DNA of 64,000 nucleotides from an uncultured Ruminococcus sp. (GTDB lineage: Bacteria > Bacillota > Clostridia > Oscillospirales > Ruminococcaceae), in contig CAJTWE010000010.1 in the NCBI GenBank assembly GCA_910579955.1, positions 8,817 to 72,816 of the forward strand, read 5' to 3'. How positions within the stretch are numbered: the first letter of the stretch is position 1; the number at the start of each line of letters is the position of its first letter. Made by a program: the position numbers and the translations under genes. The notes beneath the pieces were generated by a model that searched no databases, was not told the DNA's origin, and saw nothing but the letters and a program-made list of their open reading frames with translations. Shown one piece after another: positions 41,372 through 50,156 of this stretch.

Positions 41372-42703
41372 ATGAACATACAACTTTCAGATCATTTCAC
41401 TTATAAAAAATTGTTAAGATTCACATTGCCATCAATTATAATGATGATTTTTACATCTATTTATGGTGTTGTTGATGGATTTTTCGTATCAAATTATGTT
41501 GGAAAAACATCATTTGCAGCAGTGAACTTTATTATGCCGTTTCTCATGATACTCGGTGCTATAGGTTTTATGTTTGGAACGGGTGGCAGCGCTCTTATTG
41601 CAAAAACAATGGGTATTGGCGAGAGTGATAAAGCAAAGCGCATATTCTCTTTGTTGATTTATACATCAGCAGTATGCGGAATTATTATTGCTTTACTCGG
41701 AATTGTTTTTATAAAATCTGTTGCAGCTTTACTTGGTGCAGATGGAACATTGCTTGATAATTGTGTGGTTTATGGAAGAATTATTTTGATTGCATTGCCT
41801 GCATTTATTCTTCAATTTGAATTTCAGAGCTTTTTTGTAACAGCGGAAAAGCCACAGCTTGGGCTTATATTTACAATTGCTGCGGGTGTTACAAATATGG
41901 TACTTGATGCCGTATTTGTAGCAATATTGAATATGGGACTTACCGGTGCTGCTCTGGCAACAGCATTAAGTCAGGCAGTAGGCGGCTTAGCACCTTTGTT
42001 TTATTTTGCAAGAAAAAATACAAGTCGGCTTCGTTTAACAAAGACAAGCTTTAATGGAAAGATTTTACTAAAGACCTGTACTAATGGTTCTTCTGAACTT
42101 ATGAGCAATATTTCTATGTCAATAGTATGTATGCTCTATAATATTCAGCTTATGAAATATGCAGGAGAAGACGGTGTTGCTGCATATGGTGTACTTATGT
42201 ATGTGAACATGGTTTTCTTGTCAACATTTATTGGATATTCTGTTGGAACAGCACCTGTTATTGGATATCATTTTGGTGCACAGAATCATAGTGAGCTAAA
42301 AGGTTTGCTGAAAAGAAGTACTGTTATTATTGGTGTTTTTTCAATATGCATGCTTATATTTGCTGAGATTCTGGCAATGCTGTTTGCAAATATATTTGTG
42401 GGCTATGATGATTCGTTGATGTCTTTAACACTCAGAGCATTTAGGATATTCTCTTTCTCATTCTTATTTGCCGGTGCTGCTATTTTTGGTTCGTCATTAT
42501 TTACTGCACTTAATGATGGACTTACGTCTGCTTTGATTTCTTTTCTGAGAACGCTTGTATTTCAGGTGGCAGCAGTCATTATATTCCCGTTATTATTCAA
42601 AATTGATGGTATCTGGATGTCTATTGTTGCGGCAGAACTTATTGCAGCATTAGTAACAATAATATTTGTGATCGGAAAAAGAAAGAAGTATCATTATATG
42701 TAA
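41372..42703 (+). CDS. MATE family efflux transporter (second copy)
   Basis: 443 residues, twelve predicted TM segments. N-terminal half FTLPSIIMMIFTSIYGVVDGFFVSNYVGKTSFAAVNFIMP and second half CTNGSSELMSNISMSIVCMLYNIQLMKYAGEDGVAAYGVLMYV follow the MATE pattern, of the MepA-like subgroup. It differs clearly from the copy at 26.6 kb. It is convergent with the AraC regulator, with which it shares a terminator. Substrate unknown. Confidence 0.92.
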   Translation: MNIQLSDHFTYKKLLRFTLPSIIMMIFTSIYGVVDGFFVSNYVGKTSFAAVNFIMPFLMILGAIGFMFGTGGSALIAKTMGIGESDKAKRIFSLLIYTSAVCGIIIALLGIVFIKSVAALLGADGTLLDNCVVYGRIILIALPAFILQFEFQSFFVTAEKPQLGLIFTIAAGVTNMVLDAVFVAILNMGLTGAALATALSQAVGGLAPLFYFARKNTSRLRLTKTSFNGKILLKTCTNGSSELMSNISMSIVCMLYNIQLMKYAGEDGVAAYGVLMYVNMVFLSTFIGYSVGTAPVIGYHFGAQNHSELKGLLKRSTVIIGVFSICMLIFAEILAMLFANIFVGYDDSLMSLTLRAFRIFSFSFLFAGAAIFGSSLFTALNDGLTSALISFLRTLVFQVAAVIIFPLLFKIDGIWMSIVAAELIAALVTIIFVIGKRKKYHYM

Positions 42704-42716
42704 ATAAAATAAAAAA

Positions 42717-42775
42717 TCCCTTCATAGGAAAACAGTAAAAAAATTTGCCTTTAATCCTATGAAGGGATATTTTTA
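42717..42775. terminator. Bidirectional terminator between MATE and araC genes
   Basis: ATCCCTTCATAGGA at 42716 pairs with TCCTATGAAGGGAT near 42755-42768, with A run before and T run after. Confidence 0.85.
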
Positions 42776-43639
42776 TGAATAAAGCTTTCGGTATTCGCTT
42801 GGAGAATATCCTACAAGTGTTTTGAACAGATGATTAAAATTTGAAAGTGAGCCAAAGCCGCATTCTTCTGAAATTTTAATAATACTTTTATCGCTTGTTG
42901 AAAGGAGTATTTTCGCTTCAATAATACGTTTTTTGATAAGAAAGTCAATTGGAGAATTTCCGGTCAATGCTTTGAATTTACTGCAAAGATACGGCTTGCT
43001 TATATCAAAATGCTCTGAAATAAATTTAAGAGTTATATTTTCCGAATAATGATTGTCAATATATTTAACTATTTGTCTTATTTTTTCAGATGTCTTTGAG
43101 TTTGTTGTATTTTTATCTGCGGTTTCATCATTTGAAAAGCAATGACGTATTATCAGGGCTAAAAATTTTAGCAATAAAGCTTTTATAATAAGATCGTATC
43201 CTTTTTTCATTGCAACATATTCGATTTCTATATCCAAAAGTATTTCAGAGAGCTGAGCAGTTATATAGTCGTCAGCGTTTAATTTATTACAAAAATATTC
43301 CGAAGATTCAACAAATGGGCGTATGTATTCATAATCAAAAGGAGTGGCTATGCCGTTTTGCAGAAAATTAGGGTCAAACATGACAACCTGCATTATAAGA
43401 TCCTTGTCATCATAACATAAATGTATTTCATCGTTGCTTATTAGAAAGATATCACCTTGCGAAAAGTCATATTCAATGCCGTTTATTAAATATTTTCCAG
43501 TTCCGTGTTTGATATAGCAGATCTCCATTTCCTGATGCCAGTGCAGAACTTTATAATCTTCTTCAACTCCATAGCTAGTACTGCATTCAAATGGAAAGAA
43601 ACGTTCTTCTACAAGTGCTGGTTTTGTGTTTTGCTTCAT
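42773..43639 (-). CDS. AraC family transcriptional regulator
   Basis: 288 residues: N-terminal cupin sensor domain (LHWHQEMEICYIKHGTGKYLINGIEYDFSQGDIFLISNDEIH) and C-terminal double helix-turn-helix (ITLKFISEHFDISKPYLCSKFKALTGNSPIDFLIKKRI...IIKISEECGFGSLSNFNHLFKTLVGYSPSEYRK). Such proteins commonly answer to sugars; it points away from the GH8 gene 300 bases upstream, which makes that gene a candidate target. AGGAGAA SD. Confidence 0.93.
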   Translation of the reverse strand: MKQNTKPALVEERFFPFECSTSYGVEEDYKVLHWHQEMEICYIKHGTGKYLINGIEYDFSQGDIFLISNDEIHLCYDDKDLIMQVVMFDPNFLQNGIATPFDYEYIRPFVESSEYFCNKLNADDYITAQLSEILLDIEIEYVAMKKGYDLIIKALLLKFLALIIRHCFSNDETADKNTTNSKTSEKIRQIVKYIDNHYSENITLKFISEHFDISKPYLCSKFKALTGNSPIDFLIKKRIIEAKILLSTSDKSIIKISEECGFGSLSNFNHLFKTLVGYSPSEYRKLYS

Positions 43640-43668
43640 TTATTTTCTCCTTATAGCTTTATATTTTT

Positions 43669-43697
43669 ATTTTATCAGATTATCTATTTTAAGTCAA
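43669..43697 (-). promoter_or_regulatory. Promoter of the araC gene
   Basis: Minus strand TTGACT (43697-43692), 17-base spacer, TAAAAT (43674-43669). Confidence 0.7.
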
Positions 43698-43813
43698 TGC
43701 ATGAAATTACTTTTTCATAATATACTGCAAGTACTGTATAATATATTTGTAGAAATGGATATAAAAAAATTGTATAATTAGATCAAAGATTAGGGCTTGT
43801 TTAGGGCAACACT

Positions 43814-43894
43814 GGCAACACCGCACAAAATTCCCCTAACTGATTTGCACGAAATCTGCGTGCATCTTTTGTGCAATCACTGTGCGGTATTGTC
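43814..43894. repeat. Compact inverted-repeat element upstream of GH8
   Basis: GGCAACACCGCACA (43814-43827) pairs with TGTGCGGTATTGTC (43881-43894), 12 of 14 positions complementary. Inside lie GCACAAAA/TTTTGTGC and TGCACG/CGTGCA arms. The whole ~80 bases can fold into one long structure and look unlike the AT-rich surroundings. It lacks coding potential. The rest of the 43640-43942 gap holds the araC promoter and TATAAT boxes at 43737 and 43773 without good -35 partners. Confidence 0.7.
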
Positions 43895-43942
43895 TTAAAT
43901 TCTTATATTTTTACTAAGTGCATAATTTAAGGAGGAATTGTA

Positions 43943-45364
43943 ATGAATTTTTTAAAGAAAACTATTGCAGGGGTAATGGCATGTACAAGCATCATCTCTA
44001 TTGGTGCGATGTACGGTACGACAGCGTCGGCAGCTTTGGATGGCGATGTTGAATACACTCTTACAGAAGAAACGACAAGGTTTTATGATCAGTGGAAAAG
44101 TAAGTACCTTGTTAAAAATAAATATGTAACTACTGAGGATCAGTATTACGTTCTTTATAGTGAAGGAACGTCTGAGGTCACTGTTTCAGAAGCTCATGGC
44201 TATGGTATGCTTATTGCGGCAAGCATGGCAGAATATGATGATGAAGCTAAGAATATTTTTGATGGCATGTATAATTTCTACAAGGCACATCCCAGCAGCA
44301 TAGGGCCTAATCTTATGTCATGGCAGCAGAGCGACAATGGTTCTGCTATAGTAGAGTCATCTCCTGATTCAGACTCTGCAACAGATGGCGATATGGATAT
44401 TGCCTATGCACTGCTCATGGCAGATAAAGTATGGGGCAGCAATGGTGAAATAAACTACAGACAGGCTGCTATTGATGTCATAAATGATATCATGACATAT
44501 GAAGTAAACAAAGAGGACTGGATTTTACAGCTGGGAGACTGGGTGTACTGGTCTGAGCCGGGCGATCAGTATTATTCTGCAACAAGAGCTTCTGACTTTA
44601 TCATGCAGTATCTGCCGGTATATGCAGAGGTTACTGGTGACGATCGTTGGATGAATGTGTATAACAGCACATATGATATTATAAACAGCATAACAGATGA
44701 ATACGATACCGGTATTCTTCCTGACTTTATCATAAAGGACAATGCAACAGGCAAGTTTATTCCTGCACCGCCAAATTATCTTGAAAGTGATTATGACGGA
44801 TATTACTATTATAACAGCTGTCGTACACCTTGGAGAATAAGCATGGATTATCTCATCAACGGTAATGAGGATGCTCTTAAGTTAGCGACTAAGTTAAACG
44901 CTTTTATAACAAAATCAACAAATTCAGATCCATGGGAGATAATGGCTGGATATAAGCTTGATGGTACTCCGATAGAGGATTATAATGATCTTTGCTTTAC
45001 TGCACCGTTCCTTATTTCAGCTGCTTGCGGAGATGATGAGGAGTGGCATAGTGAAGTTCGTGACGTTGTCGTAAATTATGGTGACGATGTTTATTTTGGC
45101 GATACAATAAAGATGCTGTGTCTTATCGTTGATGATGGCTGCGGGATTGTACCAGGTGCTAGTGTAGAACCACCAGTAGTACTCGGTGATGTAAATGCAG
45201 ATGGTAAATTCAGCATTGCTGATATTATAATGCTTCAGAAATGGCTGGTAAATGCCGGTGAGATCAATGATTTGAAAGCAGGCGAATTAAGCCAAGACGA
45301 TAAGGTCAATGTTGTTGATTTATACATTATGAAACAGATGCTTTTGGAGCAAATGGAAAAGTAA
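43943..45364 (+). CDS. Secreted GH8 endoglucanase with C-terminal dockerin
   Basis: 473 residues. Signal peptide ~1-31 (MNFLKKTIAGVMACTSIISIGA...ASA). GH8 domain ~35-400: SEAHGYGMLIAA with catalytic acid Glu83, and ATDGDMDIAYALLMA with DGDMD at 148-152, plus SRTPWRISMDY-like CRTPWRISMDYL. GH8 enzymes are inverting endo-beta-1,4-glucanases or lichenases. The dockerin (~410-470) has loops DVNADGKFSIADI and ELSQDDKVNVVDL; position 1 of the second is Glu rather than Asp. It would be exported and docked to a scaffold. AAGGAGG SD. Confidence 0.94.
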   Translation: MNFLKKTIAGVMACTSIISIGAMYGTTASAALDGDVEYTLTEETTRFYDQWKSKYLVKNKYVTTEDQYYVLYSEGTSEVTVSEAHGYGMLIAASMAEYDDEAKNIFDGMYNFYKAHPSSIGPNLMSWQQSDNGSAIVESSPDSDSATDGDMDIAYALLMADKVWGSNGEINYRQAAIDVINDIMTYEVNKEDWILQLGDWVYWSEPGDQYYSATRASDFIMQYLPVYAEVTGDDRWMNVYNSTYDIINSITDEYDTGILPDFIIKDNATGKFIPAPPNYLESDYDGYYYYNSCRTPWRISMDYLINGNEDALKLATKLNAFITKSTNSDPWEIMAGYKLDGTPIEDYNDLCFTAPFLISAACGDDEEWHSEVRDVVVNYGDDVYFGDTIKMLCLIVDDGCGIVPGASVEPPVVLGDVNADGKFSIADIIMLQKWLVNAGEINDLKAGELSQDDKVNVVDLYIMKQMLLEQMEK

Positions 45365-45385
45365 AAACAATTTGAATAAATAAAA

Positions 45386-45426
45386 ACAGCCTGAGGAGAA
45401 GCGCTTTCTTCTCAGGTTATTTTTGT
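45386..45426 (+). terminator. Terminator of the GH8 gene
   Basis: CCTGAGGAGAAG pairs with CTTCTCAGG (one bulged G), then TTATTTTT. Confidence 0.8.
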
Positions 45427-45439
45427 AATATTATAACAA

Positions 45440-45478
45440 AAAAGGTCACTTTTTAAGCATGGTAAAAAGTGACCTTAT
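45440..45478 (-). terminator. Terminator of the SseB-like gene
   Basis: AAGGTCACTTTTTA/TAAAAAGTGACCTT stem with A-rich flank, which gives a T run on the minus strand. Confidence 0.88.
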
Positions 45479-45519
45479 GTTTTATTATAATCTAATTTAC
45501 GTAAGCCAATCTATTATGA

Positions 45520-46758
45520 TTAGTCTCTATTTTCCTTATAGAAAGGCACTTTGCCCTTAAGAACAGCCTGTGACTGTGGAACGTTAGATGGTACAATGCC
45601 GCATGGATTGCCATTTGTAAACGGACCTACTATGCCTGCAACAGGATCGTACAGAGCTTTCTGTTCTTCTTTTGTTGTGATATTGTCATGATCCATGAGA
45701 ATCATATAGCTTTCCTTGCCGTTAATACGCATACCCATGATCCATGCAGCATGAACCTTTGGTTCATTTTCGAAATGCTCATTGAGCTTATTTATAAGAT
45801 CCATAGGCATAGTCTTGAGGTCATAGAGCTGAGCGTCGTTTCTCATAGCTAAAACCTGCTGCTTTGGCATAGGAAGCGCTGCGCCGAATGGATTGATAAC
45901 AAGACCTTCAGCTTCTCCGCCCTGTTGTGCGATCATATCGCTGTACTGATCGTAGGTTATAAGTATTGTTTTGTGTTCAGGGATATTTGTCCATCTTGCA
46001 AGCTCAGCCTGATCTGTAAACAGCGGAAAATACTTCTTATTTTCACGTTGAACCATAACGAATTTAACCTGAGCCTGATGTGTCTGACCCTTTTCGAGTT
46101 GCAGATTTTCAGGCAGCTCCATCTGAACAGGCGCTACAAACCTTGCCTTACGGATTTCTGCTATCATAGTCTGTTCTCTTTCAGGAGTTCTTTCTTTGCG
46201 GAATGCGTCAATAGCATTTACCAAATCAGGGTTTGTCTGCTTATCGCTTCCGAAAAGCATTCTTGATGGGTCGATCTCAGGTGTTGGAGCTGGTGGGATA
46301 GCTGCCGGAGCAGGGGCTTTTGGAGTAAGATCCTTGCCTATGATATCGCTCATTTTCTGTCTTGTAACTAAAAGACCATCTTCGCCCGGATTGATAACAA
46401 GTCCGTTTGATTCTGCGGACATGCCCACAATATTACAAAACTGCTCGAATCCCATGGTAACTGTTTTGCAATCAGGATCGTTTTTCCACTTGAGAAGCTC
46501 AAGCCATTCTGTGAATACAGGGAACAGCTTGCTGCCGTCTCTCTGCTGAACGAGCATAAACTTAGCCTGTGCGGTATACTTTTCGCCAGCGCCCAGATTT
46601 TCTGGAAGATCGTCCATAATTACCGGAGCGATGAGCTGAGCGTTTTTAATAGCTTCTGTCATAGCTTGTTCATTTGCTGGTGTAGCGTTTGCCTTAAATT
46701 CTGCCATTGCAGAAACGAGCTCGGGATTTTTTACAGTAGGTTTTTTCATCTGTGCCAT
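45520..46758 (-). CDS. SseB-like protein with two tandem N-terminal domains
   Basis: 412 residues made of two homologous blocks: ~8-135 (ATPANEQAMTEAIKNAQLIAPVIMDDLPENL... KFMLVQQRDGSKLFPVFTEWLELLKW) and ~180-305 (RTPEREQTMIAEIRKARFVAPVQMELPENL... KFVMVQRENKKYFPLFTDQAELARW), joined by an Ala/Pro linker, then an SseB C-terminal-like region ending near 385. No signal peptide. SseB was named for enhanced serine sensitivity in E. coli and its role is unclear. The duplication within one chain is the notable point. Monocistronic with its own promoter and terminator. Confidence 0.85.
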   Translation of the reverse strand: MAQMKKPTVKNPELVSAMAEFKANATPANEQAMTEAIKNAQLIAPVIMDDLPENLGAGEKYTAQAKFMLVQQRDGSKLFPVFTEWLELLKWKNDPDCKTVTMGFEQFCNIVGMSAESNGLVINPGEDGLLVTRQKMSDIIGKDLTPKAPAPAAIPPAPTPEIDPSRMLFGSDKQTNPDLVNAIDAFRKERTPEREQTMIAEIRKARFVAPVQMELPENLQLEKGQTHQAQVKFVMVQRENKKYFPLFTDQAELARWTNIPEHKTILITYDQYSDMIAQQGGEAEGLVINPFGAALPMPKQQVLAMRNDAQLYDLKTMPMDLINKLNEHFENEPKVHAAWIMGMRINGKESYMILMDHDNITTKEEQKALYDPVAGIVGPFTNGNPCGIVPSNVPQSQAVLKGKVPFYKENRD

Positions 46759-46810
46759 ATTTGTTCTCCTAAACTAAAAAATTTTCTCACGTTAAGTGTA
46801 TGGTAAGTAC

Positions 46811-46839
46811 ATTATATCACACATTGCACAAAATTGCAA
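46811..46839 (-). promoter_or_regulatory. Promoter of the SseB-like gene
   Basis: Minus strand TTGCAA (46839-46834), 17-base spacer, TATAAT (46816-46811). Confidence 0.8.
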
Positions 46840-46884
46840 GCTTTTTTATAAAAAATATTTATTCTAAAATGGTGATATAGAAAA

Positions 46885-46925
46885 ATCAGGAGCAGCTTAA
46901 CCTTTCGGAAAGCTCTCCTGAACCT
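46885..46925 (-). terminator. Terminator of rpmB
   Basis: On the minus strand CAGGAGAGCTT pairs with AAGCTGCTCCTG, then ATTTTT. Confidence 0.85.
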
Positions 46926-46958
46926 CTTCTCCATATCTGAATCATCGGCTAATACCGA

Positions 46959-47144
46959 TTATGCACGCTCAACTTTGCCGGAGCGCAGGCATCTGGAGCA
47001 AACGTATACATGACAGGGAGTACCCTTCACAATAGCCTTTACACGCTTTACGTTCGGCTTCCATGTTCTGTTAGAGCGTCTGTGTGAGTGAGACACCTTG
47101 ATACCAAATGTAACACCCTTGCCGCAAAATTCACATTTTGCCAT
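46959..47144 (-). CDS. rpmB: 50S ribosomal protein L28 (bL28)
   Basis: 61 residues from ATG 47144 (GGAGGTGCAG upstream), MAKCEFCGKGVTFGIKVSHSHRRSNRTWKPNVKRVKA... with CEFC and CSRC pairs, so it is the zinc-binding form of bL28. An in-frame upstream ATG at 47210 lies inside the promoter and is not used. Monocistronic. Confidence 0.96.
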   Translation of the reverse strand: MAKCEFCGKGVTFGIKVSHSHRRSNRTWKPNVKRVKAIVKGTPCHVYVCSRCLRSGKVERA

Positions 47145-47181
47145 AATAGGCTGCACCTCCTTAAACAAACTAACAGATTCT

Positions 47182-47210
47182 ATTATACCAGATTCAAAAT
47201 CAAAATGCAA
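47182..47210 (-). promoter_or_regulatory. Promoter of rpmB
   Basis: Minus strand TTGCAT (47210-47205), 17-base spacer, TATAAT (47187-47182). Confidence 0.85.
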
Positions 47211-47269
47211 GTGTTTTTTAGCTTTTTTTCAAAAAAATTTTTTATTACGCATTTAGTGACAAATTTCTC

Positions 47270-47298
47270 TTGAAATTTGATTTAAGATGTTGTATAAT
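47270..47298 (+). promoter_or_regulatory. Promoter of the M50-scpAB operon
   Basis: TTGAAA (47270-47275), 17-base spacer, TATAAT (47293-47298). Confidence 0.8.
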
Positions 47299-47331
47299 AT
47301 AAAGAATAATCATTATATGCGAGGTAAAAAA

Positions 47332-48012
47332 ATGAATTTTCTTAATCTTGATTTATTTACAATAGTAGCAAGAGTAATTGTTATTCTGCTCATTTTGCCC
47401 CTTCATGAGTTTGCCCATGCTTTTGTAGCAAAAAAATGTGGGGATTATACTGCTGAAAGTTCAGGCAGACTTACTTTAAACCCTTTTAGTCACGTAGACC
47501 CAGTAGGTGCAATTCTGCTTCTGCTTACAGGATTCGGTTGGGCAAAGCCTGTACCAATAAATCCAAACGCTATGAGAAATCCAAGAAAGGGTGTAATCTG
47601 GACGTCGCTTGCAGGCCCTCTTTCTAATCTTTTAGCAGCATTTGTTTCACTTATAGTTCTTCGTGTACTGTATTGTATTCCAATTCCAGCAGGTAATATT
47701 GCACTTTATAATGTACTGTCAAGCGTAGCAACTGTTTTTAATTGTTTCGTTGGAGTTAATATAGGTCTTGCTGTATTCAATCTCATACCTGTACCTCCTC
47801 TTGACGGTTCAAATGTTTTAATACAGTTTTTGCCTACACGTGCAGTTATTTGGATACAGCGTAATCATATGGTTATTTCTGTTGTATTTTTCGTGCTGAT
47901 CGTATCATCTGCACTTAATATTCCAATTTCATGGGTAAGCAATCAGATCTTTCATCTTTTCTACTTCCTTACTAATTGGATTGAACTTTTAATGAATGCT
48001 ATTTTAGGGTAA
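47332..48012 (+). CDS. Site-2 protease family (M50) membrane metallopeptidase
   Basis: 226 residues from ATG 47332 (GAGGT, spacing 6). Zinc motif LPLHEFAHAFVAKKCGD near residue 21 within the first TM, and NLIPVPPLDGSNVL, the third-ligand NPDG-like motif, near 155; four to five TM segments. Shorter than SpoIVFB or RseP and without PDZ or CBS domains, as in YwhC-type proteins. It precedes scpA by six bases, a frequent clostridial pairing with unknown meaning. Confidence 0.9.
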   Translation: MNFLNLDLFTIVARVIVILLILPLHEFAHAFVAKKCGDYTAESSGRLTLNPFSHVDPVGAILLLLTGFGWAKPVPINPNAMRNPRKGVIWTSLAGPLSNLLAAFVSLIVLRVLYCIPIPAGNIALYNVLSSVATVFNCFVGVNIGLAVFNLIPVPPLDGSNVLIQFLPTRAVIWIQRNHMVISVVFFVLIVSSALNIPISWVSNQIFHLFYFLTNWIELLMNAILG

Positions 48013-48018
48013 AGGTTA

Positions 48019-48780
48019 ATGGAAAAAATTTCATTCAAGCTTGAGGTCTTTGAAGGACCTATGGAGCTGCTTCTAAGCCTTATAACCAAGCATCAGCTCA
48101 ATATATATGATATCGAAATATCAAGTCTCTTAGAGCAATATCTAATATATCTTGAACAGGCAAGAGAACATGATCTGGAACTGGCAGGAGAATTCCTTGA
48201 GATGGCAGCAAGACTGATTCTTATAAAGACCATTTCTCTGCTGCCTAAGCCTAATGACGCTGAAAAGGAAAAAGAAGCTCTACAGGGTGCACTTATTGAA
48301 TATGCGCTTTGCAAGCAGACATCTGAAAATCTTAGAAAACGTTACGTAGGTGATAAAATCTTTGTGCGAAAGCCTATGAAGATAAATATCCCCACACGTT
48401 ATGAACGAAAGCATGACCTTCATGAGCTTGGCAAAGTGTTTCTTGCTATGGGTAAAAAACTCATAGAAGAAGAGAAGCGTCCTACGGACAAGCTGCAAGC
48501 AGTTGTAAACAGAAGCTTTGTTTCTGTTATGTCAAAGGTTATCTATGTACTGAGAAGCCTTCATAAAAATGAGCATGTTTATTTAGATGCAATGTACGCC
48601 GAGGTTCGTGAGAGAAGCGCAAGGGTCGCTCTGTTTTTAGCTGTTCTGGAGCTGACTAAACACGGTAAAATATACATAAGTGATGACAATACCTATCTTT
48701 ACCGTAAAGAAAACAAATATAAAGATACACCTCTGGGAACATACGAAGAGGAGGAAACATGGAACATACACACACAATAA
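48019..48780 (+). CDS. scpA: Segregation and condensation protein A
   Basis: 253-residue kleisin linking the SMC heads and ScpB. N-terminal FKLEVFEGPMELLLSLITKHQLNIYDIEISSLLEQYL is the family signature; the C-terminal winged helix (VIYVLRSLHKNEHVYLDAMYAEVRERSARVALFLAVLELTKHGKI) binds the SMC cap. The smc gene itself ends at the left of this window, 47 kb away. Overlaps scpB by 22 bases. Confidence 0.96.
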   Translation: MEKISFKLEVFEGPMELLLSLITKHQLNIYDIEISSLLEQYLIYLEQAREHDLELAGEFLEMAARLILIKTISLLPKPNDAEKEKEALQGALIEYALCKQTSENLRKRYVGDKIFVRKPMKINIPTRYERKHDLHELGKVFLAMGKKLIEEEKRPTDKLQAVVNRSFVSVMSKVIYVLRSLHKNEHVYLDAMYAEVRERSARVALFLAVLELTKHGKIYISDDNTYLYRKENKYKDTPLGTYEEEETWNIHTQ

Positions 48781-49373
48781 AAATGGCAGGTATTGCAGAA
48801 GCGGTACTTTTTGCCTGCGGTGAAGCTGTGCTTTCAGAACGTCTGGCAGAAGTTTTAAGCGCAGATGTAAAAGAGATTCCTGATATAATGGCATCACTTA
48901 ATGAACGGTATGAGGCAGCTGGAAGCGGTCTTAGAGTGAAGCTGCTTGGGAAAAGCTGGCAGCTTTGCACTAAAAAGGAGTTCGCACCATATATTCGTGC
49001 AGCTATGGAGAATAAAAAATCAGCACCTCTTTCAAATGCTGCTATGGAAGTTTTGACCATTGTAGCATATAATCAGCCTGTTACAAAAAGCTTTATAGAA
49101 CACGTAAGAGGCGTGGACAGCAGCTCGGTTGTAAATACTCTTGTGGATCGTGAGCTTTTGGAAGAAGCAGGAAGACTTGATATTCCGGGCAAGCCTATTG
49201 CATATAAAACCACAAGTAATTTCCTGAGATGTTTTGAACTGACATCTCTTGGAGATTTACCGCCGCTTCCTATACTTCAGCCGCAAAAATCATCAGCTGA
49301 TGAAAACGCTGTCCATAATTCTTCTGAAAAAGATTCTGAAAAAAATTCTGAAATAATAGAGGAAAATGAATGA
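48759..49373 (+). CDS. scpB: Segregation and condensation protein B
   Basis: 204 residues with two winged-helix domains: IAEAVLFACGEAVLSERLAEVL at the start and LSNAAMEVLTIVAYNQPVTKSFIEHVRGVDSSSVVNTLVDRELLEEAGR in the middle. The C-terminal ~35 residues are a Ser/Glu-rich tail. GAGGAGGAAAC SD lies inside the scpA end. Dimers contact ScpA. Confidence 0.96.
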   Translation: MEHTHTIKMAGIAEAVLFACGEAVLSERLAEVLSADVKEIPDIMASLNERYEAAGSGLRVKLLGKSWQLCTKKEFAPYIRAAMENKKSAPLSNAAMEVLTIVAYNQPVTKSFIEHVRGVDSSSVVNTLVDRELLEEAGRLDIPGKPIAYKTTSNFLRCFELTSLGDLPPLPILQPQKSSADENAVHNSSEKDSEKNSEIIEENE

Positions 49374-49424
49374 TTTCCCAAAAATTGTCAATAATATCTA
49401 TGGCAGAAAGGAGATGTGCTGCCT

Positions 49425-50156
49425 ATGATAGGATGGATAGTATTAATATGTATTATAGGAATTCTGTTTTTTATACTGTTTATGCCGGCAGTCATCGACT
49501 TTCGTTATGAGGAGAATAAAGCAGCAGTTAAAATATCCTACTGCGGATTTGTAGTATTTGATACATCCAAAGAGAAGAAACAAAAAACTCCTGAAGAGGT
49601 AAAAGCCGAGCAGGAAAAGAAGGCTCTTAAAAAGAAGAAAAAGGAAGAAAAAAAGGCTGCTAAAAAAGCAAAAAAAGCTAAAAAATCCAAAAATGATAAA
49701 AAAGATGAGTCTAAAGAAAAGGAAAAGCGTTCTGTGCGTGACATACTGGAGCTTATAAGATCTCTTCTTACTCCTGTTAAAAAAGGAATGCGCAGGCTTT
49801 TTAAGGGCATTCGTATTACAAAATTTTATCTTGATATAAAGGTAGGAGATTTTGACGCATATGAATGCGCTCTTGCATATGGAAAAATATGCACTGTGGT
49901 TGCAAATATTCTTGCTTTTTTTCAGTCATTTTTCGTCATAAAAGCTGATCATATCGACATTCAACCGAGATTCGGTACTGAAAAGACTGTTTATACAGCT
50001 CGTTTTCGGGCAAAAATAAGTCCGTCAGCCGTTTTGGCAGCAGGTTTTAGCCTTGCTTGGACATATCTTATGGGTATGATGCGCAAGTCGCAGCAGGAAA
50101 CGTCAGACGGTTTAAATGTTAAAATTAAAAAGGAGGAATTACAAAATGCAGACTGA
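49425..50156 (+). CDS. DUF2953 family membrane-anchored protein
   Basis: 243 residues from ATG 49425 (AAAGGAGATG): TM ~3-24, a DUF2953-like strand region (FRYEENKAAVKISYCGFVVFDTS), a very Lys/Ala-rich segment (~65-105) likely disordered, and a C-terminal conserved block (KFYLDIKVGDFDAYECALAYGKICTVVANILAFFQSFF). In sporulating Clostridia it regularly stands next to ytfJ, as here with an 11-base overlap, so a sporulation connection is likely but unproven. Confidence 0.85.
   Translation: MIGWIVLICIIGILFFILFMPAVIDFRYEENKAAVKISYCGFVVFDTSKEKKQKTPEEVKAEQEKKALKKKKKEEKKAAKKAKKAKKSKNDKKDESKEKEKRSVRDILELIRSLLTPVKKGMRRLFKGIRITKFYLDIKVGDFDAYECALAYGKICTVVANILAFFQSFFVIKADHIDIQPRFGTEKTVYTARFRAKISPSAVLAAGFSLAWTYLMGMMRKSQQETSDGLNVKIKKEELQNAD

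Noticed and set aside
47211..47331. Start of the M50 protease at the ATG 47287
   Set aside because: That ATG lies inside the promoter region, upstream of the -10 box; ATG 47332 has a proper SD.
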